From contig CAJNDS010002302.1 in the NCBI GenBank assembly GCA_905221605.1, forward strand, positions 833,022 through 883,021: a stretch of DNA of 50,000 nt, written 5' to 3'. This document shows, one piece after another, positions 45,850-50,000 of the stretch. The position numbers and the translations under genes are program-made. The notes beneath the pieces were generated by a model, which was not told the origin of the DNA, did no database searches, and saw nothing but the letters and a program-made list of their open reading frames with translations. Source of the stretch: Symbiodinium natans. Its lineage: Eukaryota; Sar; Dinophyceae; Suessiales; Symbiodiniaceae. Position 1 is the stretch's first letter. Each line of letters begins with the position of its first letter.

Positions 45850-45982
45850 TTACAAGGCCGGCTCGGACTCCTCCTCCGTCGTGGCGGCACCCCGGCATCT
45901 ACTTGTTCAGAACTTGGGTCAAGAACCTAAAGCCTTAGAAGCCTCAGAACCCTTAGACACCTTAGACACCCCTAAACCCTAA
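45850..45982 (+). CDS. Exon candidate, 43 codons
   Basis: Acceptor GGCTTCGCAG|T, frame YKAGSDSSSVVAAPRHLLVQ NLGQEPKALEASEPLDTLDT, TAA. Acidic, Ser-rich tail. A second register (LQGRLGLLLRRGGTPAST…) is also open. Confidence 0.4.
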
Positions 45983-46286
45983 CCCTAAACCCGAAACCCT
46001 AAACCCGAAACCCTAAACCCGAAACCCGAAACCCTAAACCCTAAACCCGTAGAGCCCTGAGAATCCTTAGAGCCCTGAGAATCCTTAGAACCCTTAGAGC
46101 CCTTGCAACCCTATAAGGCGCTTGTATCATCATCCTTCATCACCTGCACGCTTGTCAGCGCAAGGCCCCACTCAATCCTATGAGCCCTGGAAACAGTATA
46201 AACACCCGATAAACTCCATACGGCGAAACCCCTCGTCCCTAAGCACTTAGCCTTCGGCCCTACACCCTAAACCGCAAACGTTTCAG

Positions 46287-46464
46287 GGTTCCGATGTAGG
46301 AATTCTGAAGCTTAACTTTTCTTATTCCGTTGCCATCCGAGAAGTAAGTAAGCCTCAGAACTCAATCTCAATACCGCATCCCCGCACGCTTTAACTCGGC
46401 ATGTTTTGGGGCCAAGGAGCTAGCCGAGCACAAGCAACAGTTGGACAGCGCACAGGCATGGCGG
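46287..46464 (+). CDS. Two-exon model ending in coiled coil
   Basis: Exon 46287-46343 (acceptor ACGTTTCAG|GGT, GSDVGILKLNFSYSVAIRE, donor GAGAA|GTAAGT) and exon 46417-46464 (acceptor GGGGCCAAG|GAG, ELAEHKQQLDSAQAWR, donor TGGCGG|GTTTGG). Both are whole codons in phase 0, so they join without shift across a 73-bp intron free of telomere repeats. The first donor is the textbook consensus. The second exon is a typical coiled-coil piece. Confidence 0.6.
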
Positions 46465-46584
46465 GTTTGGGGTTCGTTTTTTTTTGAACTTCAGGGTTTT
46501 GGGTGGACTTAGGCTTCAGGAGGTGTAGAGTTTAGATTTCAGTGTTTAAGCTTCAGGGTGTACTTTACTGCTAGAGGAAAAGTT

Positions 46585-46640
46585 AGGGGGGGGGGGGGGG
46601 GGGGGTTGGGGTTAGGGTTTTAAAGTGGGGGGGGGGGGGT
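46585..46640 (+). repeat. Two poly-G tracts
   Basis: G18-19 at about 46587-46605 and G13 at about 46628-46640. Confidence 0.9.
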
Positions 46641-46679
46641 TCGGGTTTTAGGCCTCAGGGTTCACAGGGCTATCCACAG

Positions 46680-46755
46680 GCATTGTTGCTAGGACGCTTA
46701 GTCTTTTGTCAGGCCATGGGTTCCCTTGCAAACACCGTTTACCCAGAAAGCTAGC
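46680..46755 (+). CDS. Exon candidate
   Basis: Acceptor CTATCCACAG|GCA, frame ALLLGRLVFCQAMGSLANTV YPES, TAG. Good acceptor, short hydrophobic start. Another register is open to the following array. Confidence 0.35.
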
Positions 46756-46835
46756 CTTTTTATTCTTGGGGTTTAGGGTTTAGGGTTTAGGGTTTAGGGT
46801 TTAGGGTTTAGGGTTTCTGGGTAGCCTTTTTATTC
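46752..46835 (+). repeat. TTTAGGG array between 14-bp direct repeats
   Basis: TAGCCTTTTTATTC at 46752-46765 and 46822-46835 flank about seven heptamers; spacing is 70 bp, ten heptamers. Same structure as 10441-10512. Confidence 0.85.
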
Positions 46836-46917
46836 CTAGGGTTTAGGGTTCAGGGTTTAGGCTATCTAGATTGCATGCGGAGTTGGATTCTTTTCTTCAT
46901 CCCAATCAAATGCCTAG

Positions 46918-47019
46918 AAAGTCCGGGCCTCTGTCTCAGAAGAGCCTGTGCAAGAGTTGAGCAACAAGTCATATGCGGGTCCATCACAACTAACTAAGTC
47001 GAACGTCCCCAAAGCCTAA
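46918..47019 (+). CDS. Terminal exon candidate
   Basis: Acceptor TGCCTAG|AAA, frame KVRASVSEEPVQELSNKSYA GPSQLTKSNVPKA, TAA at 47017-47019. Charged, protein-like. No donor needed. Confidence 0.4.
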   Translation, partial: KVRASVSEEPVQELSNKSYAGPSQLTKSNVPKA

Positions 47020-47249
47020 AACCTAACACTAGGGCCCTTCTTTATCGACTTTGGACACCAATATAGGTATTATTTGCAAACTTGAAACCCTCGGGTAATC
47101 CCGAAACCCTTTTTGTTGTGGGGGTGCAGGCCTCCCTCACCAGGGTTTTGGGGTTGAGGGTTTAGGGTTTAGGGTTTAGGTTTTAGGGTTTAGGGTTTAG
47201 GGTTTAGGCTTTGGGGCACCATAGCCCCCACATAGCTCGCGGTGTGCAG

Positions 47250-47328
47250 ACGCAGCTTGCGGACACCAAAGAGCAGCTTGAACTCTCGCAATCCGCGCTG
47301 AAGCGACTGCAGCCAGGGCCCCTGAGGG
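47250..47328 (+). CDS. Coiled-coil exon
   Basis: Acceptor CGGTGTGCAG|ACG, frame TQLADTKEQLELSQSALKRL QPGPLR, donor GAGGG|GTGTAG. The Leu/Gln/Glu/Lys heptad pattern is the clearest of the series. Followed by a TTTAGGG array. Confidence 0.6.
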
Positions 47329-47451
47329 GTGTAGGGTTTAGGGTTTTCGGGTTTACGGTTTAGGGTTTCGGGTTCAGGGTTTAGGGTTTAGGGTTTAGGG
47401 CTTGGTGTTTAGGAGGCTGGTGTTTTGGGTGTCCATCCCGCTCGCAGAGAC

Positions 47452-48194
47452 TGATCCTGGCAAGTGCCCAACTACTGCCCACACTGCATGCTCCCAGGCG
47501 CCCCTCCGAAACTGCCTGGCGGCTCTCAACCTCAATCCTAGGGTTTAGGGCTTAGGGTTTAGGGTTAAGGGTTTAGGGTTTGAAAGCCCTAAGCCTGAAA
47601 GACCCTCGAGCCGCAAAGCTCTAGAACTCTCAGGCGCTGGAACCTGAAAGCATTACCACGACCCAAATTCCCGAACCCGTGAGTCCCAACTGCTTAGGTT
47701 GTAGGGTTTAGGGTTTAGGGTTTAGGGCTTAGGGTTTAGGGTTTAGGGTTTCGAAACCTTCGAATCCTTGTATTCCCGAAGCCCTCGAGTTTAAACTGCC
47801 AAACTTCAATCCTCTAGATACACCTTCTCCAAACCCCCCTAAACGCCTCCATTTGCATGAGAACCCTAACCCCTAAACCCTAAACCCTAAACCCTAACCA
47901 CTCCACTGAGCTGACAATTGCGCACACACAAACCCTAGAAACCCCAATCACTATAGAGGCCTCTGGAATCCAACTCTGTCCTTGCAAAACCATATAGGGT
48001 TTAGGGTTTAGGGTTTAGGGTTTAGGGTTTAGGGTTTAGGGTTTAGGGAATCCTGACATCACGAGCCCTGGCCTTTGCGGGCATTAGGGAGCACCCCTCA
48101 AAAACCTCTTGCAAGTTTTGGGGTTTAGGGTTTAGGGTTTCGGGTTTGGGGTTTAGGGTTTAGGGTTTAGGGTTTAGGGTTTAGGGTTTAGGGT
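47452..48194 (+). repeat. Tandem duplication, copy 1
   Basis: 743 bp repeated head to tail at 48195-48943. Besides TTTAGGG arrays it carries exon candidates: 47453-47540 (two open registers), 47634-47678 (acceptor ACTCTCAG|GCG, ALEPESITTTQIPEP, donor CCC|GTGAGT, phase 0), 47911-47997 (LTIAHTQTLETPITIEASGI…, TAG) and 48047 onward (after GTTTAG|, GILTSRALAFAGIREHPSKT). Confidence 0.95.
47999..48046 (+). repeat. TTTAGGG array, candidate intron (copy 1)
   Basis: 48 bp from GTTTAG to TTTAG|GG. If spliced it joins PLESNSVLAKPYR (ending 47998) to GILTSRALAFAG in phase 0. The second copy (48742-48796) is 55 bp, one heptamer longer. Confidence 0.8.
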
Positions 48195-48943
48195 TGATCC
48201 TGGCAAGTGCCCAACTACTGCCCACACTGCATGCTCCCAGGCGCCCCTCCGAAACTGCCTGGCGGCTCTCAACCTCAATCCTAGGGTTTAGGGCTTAGGG
48301 TTTAGGGTTAAGGGTTTAGGGTTTGAAAGCCCTAAGCCTGAAAGACCCTCGAGCCGCAAAGCTCTAGAACTCTCAGGCGCTGGAACCTGAAAGCATTACC
48401 ACGACCCAAATTCCCGAACCCGTGAGTCCCAACTGCTTAGGTTGTAGGGTTTAGGGTTTAGGGTTTAGGGCTTAGGGTTTAGGGTTTAGGGTTTCGAAAC
48501 CTTCGAATCCTTGTATTCCCGAAGCCCTCGAGTTTAAACTGCCAAACTTCAATCCTCTAGATACACCTTCTCCAAACCCCCCTAAACGCCTCCATTTGCA
48601 TGAGAACCCTAACCCCTAAACCCTAAACCCTAAACCCTAACCACTCCACTGAGCTGACAATTGCGCACACACAAACCCTAGAAACCCCAATCACTATAGA
48701 GGCCTCTGGAATCCAACTCTGTCCTTGCAAAACCATATAGGGTTTAGGGTTTAGGGTTTAGGGTTTAGGGTTTAGGGTTTAGGGTTTAGGGTTTAGGGAA
48801 TCCTGACATCACGAGCCCTGGCCTTTGCGGGCATTAGGGAACACCCCTCAAAAACCTCTTGCAAGTTTTGGGGTTTAGGGTTTAGGGTTTCGGGTTTGGG
48901 GTTTAGGGTTTAGGGTTTAGGGTTTAGGGTTTAGGGTTTAGGG
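48195..48943 (+). repeat. Tandem duplication, copy 2
   Basis: Matches copy 1 apart from one extra TTTAGGG in the 48742-48796 array and a G to A change near 48841. Its left edge abuts TTTAGGG heptamers, so the AG before its first exon candidate would be telomeric (GTTTAG) rather than the CTCGCAG used in copy 1. Confidence 0.95.
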
Positions 48944-48992
48944 GGAGGTACTAGGGTTTAGGGAACACAGACCTTTAACAAGCAAAGCTTAG

Positions 48993-49167
48993 AACCACCA
49001 GGCAGCAATTGTAAGCCCCAACGCGAAGAAACTACAAGCCCCATCCCGACAAGCTCAGGGTTTAGGGTTTAGGGTTTAGGGTTTAGGGTTTAGGGTTTAG
49101 GGTTTAGGGTTTAGGGTTTAACACCCACCCAAGACCCCACAAAACCTTCGAACACTTTAGAGGCTGA
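48993..49167 (+). CDS. Two-exon model with telomeric intron
   Basis: Exon 48993-49059 (acceptor AAGCTTAG|AAC, NHQAAIVSPNAKKLQAPSRQ AQ, donor CAGG|GTTTAG, phase 1) and exon 49115-49167 (acceptor GGTTTAG|GG, FNTHPRPHKTFEHFRG, TGA). The 55-bp intron is perfect TTTAGGG heptamers, length 6 + 7x7. The split glycine codon G|GG is the same as at 19239, 19383 and 27261. Confidence 0.5.
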
Positions 49168-49234
49168 TCAACCACTACCCTCAAAACCATGAACCATGTT
49201 TGCACGCCTAGGATCCCTGTATAGTAAAATTCAC

Positions 49235-49358
49235 AAACCCTAAACCCTAAACCCTAAACCCCAAACCCCAAACTCTAAACCCTAAGCCCCAAACCCCAAA
49301 CCCTAAACCCTAAACCCTAAACCCTAAACCCAAACCCTAAACCCTAAACCCTAAACCC
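49235..49358 (-). repeat. CCCTAAA array
   Basis: About 17 units with CCCCAAA pairs. Confidence 0.97.
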
Positions 49359-49361
49359 CAG

Positions 49362-49454
49362 ATCCCGAACCCGCGGCCGCGCCGAGGTTGGAGTCGCAGT
49401 CGGCCCAGGCGGCGGCCCAGGAAGCGCAGTCCGCGCACATGGAGGCCTTCGGCG
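49362..49454 (+). CDS. Coiled-coil exon
   Basis: Acceptor AACCCCAG|AT at the end of a C-rich array, frame PEPAAAPRLESQSAQAAAQE AQSAHMEAF, donor GGCG|GTTTAG at the start of a G-rich array, phase 1. Very GC-rich, Ala/Gln/Glu-rich. A second possible acceptor is GCCGAG|G at 49386. Shows the C-rich/exon/G-rich cassette in its purest form. Confidence 0.6.
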
Positions 49455-49531
49455 GTTTAGGGTTTAGGGTTTAGGGTTTAGGGTTTAGGGTTTAGGGTTT
49501 AGGGCTTAGGGCTTAGGGCTTAGGGCTTAGG
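49455..49531 (+). repeat. TTTAGGG array ending in four GCTTAGG units
   Basis: Seven perfect heptamers, then four consecutive GGGCTTA variants. Confidence 0.97.
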
Positions 49532-49559
49532 GGTCCAAAATCATAGAACCCCCAGATAG

Positions 49560-49760
49560 TACCCTGCACTACACTTGGGTCATTCTTAGGAACCCTTAAG
49601 GGGATCTGGTTTTGGGTTCCTCCCAGGGGTCTGGATTTTGATAGGAATTAGGGAATATATGTGTTATGTAAGAGAGTTCTAGGGTTGTTGTAAACATATC
49701 TTTATATGTATATATATATAGATTTCTTTATTTATTTATATTTACATATAGTAATAGAGG
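49560..49760. other. Unique AT-rich spacer
   Basis: Inverted words GGAACCC (49590) and GGGTTCC (49614), then a TATA/TTTA-rich stretch 49680-49750. No gene seen. Confidence 0.5.
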
Positions 49761-49914
49761 TTGTTTCACAAAAGGGTTATAGGGCTGAGGGCTGAGGTAG
49801 GGTGGTCTAGGGTTGGTGTGTGGGGGTTGAGGGTTTACAGGGTTTGGGGTTTAGGGTTCGCGTTCTGGCTTTTAGGGTTTAGGTGTTTTGGGGGTTAGGA
49901 TGTATGGGGAGTTG

Positions 49915-50000
49915 CATATGGCCACCCACCTCGGTCCTGCGGACGGCGCCCAAATAAAGCCGCGGTCGATGTCGGGGAGAGCCGGCAGAAGCGGCCGATG
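49915..50000 (+). CDS. Partial exon candidate at window edge
   Basis: GC-rich island cut by the window end. One register reads PNKAAVDVGESRQKRPM, the charged composition of the series; another is open too. No acceptor assigned. Confidence 0.3.

Overview
The window looks like nuclear DNA of a dinoflagellate, or less likely another TTTAGGG-telomere alveolate or alga. The evidence is pervasive TTTAGGG/CCCTAAA repeat arrays, many very short candidate exons with AG|G acceptors, several families of short inverted-repeat elements, and one 11-base match to the dinoflagellate spliced leader (43559-43569). No rRNA, tRNA, CRISPR array, or bacterial or organellar gene was seen. Taxonomy is an inference.

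About half of the window is short telomere-type arrays (roughly 20-300 bp) in both orientations, interstitial throughout and never capping an end. Between them lie 40-150 bp GC-rich islands. Many islands read as + strand exons: they have an AG (often YAG|G) on the left, an open frame with protein-like composition, and a GT on the right. CCCTAAA arrays tend to lie just left of an island and TTTAGGG arrays just right of it. Some islands are separated by nothing but a TTTAGGG array that starts GT and ends AG, and reading frame is kept if the array is spliced (11390-11570, 19239-19328, 19383-19416, 27261-27336, 32267-32377, 47999-48046, 49060-49114).

Layout. 0-4 kb: a split ORF interrupted by a 107-bp introner-like element, other exon candidates and a stop-containing exon at 2411. 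5.3-6.2 kb: a 53-bp satellite carrying telomeric heptamers. 8-17 kb: ankyrin-like exons plus a five-exon frame-consistent model at 10.7-11.7 kb. 17-27 kb: scattered exon candidates. 27.2 kb: a start-codon exon joined to the next by a telomeric intron. 30.1-31.1 kb: a TG-rich microsatellite. 22.8-49.5 kb: a long series of Ala/Glu/Gln/Lys/Arg-rich coiled-coil exon candidates on the + strand, with an intronless frame-broken coiled-coil stretch at 43.8-44.2 kb. 42.7-43.0 kb: the longest clean exon. 47.5-48.9 kb: a near-perfect tandem duplication whose copies differ by one heptamer inside a candidate telomeric intron.

No protein family could be named with certainty beyond ankyrin-like and coiled-coil character. 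At about 50% GC an open frame of 30 codons is common by chance, and several islands are open in two or three frames. Single-exon calls are therefore mostly low to moderate confidence. The strongest evidence is collective: composition, splice signals, phase agreement and shared strand.
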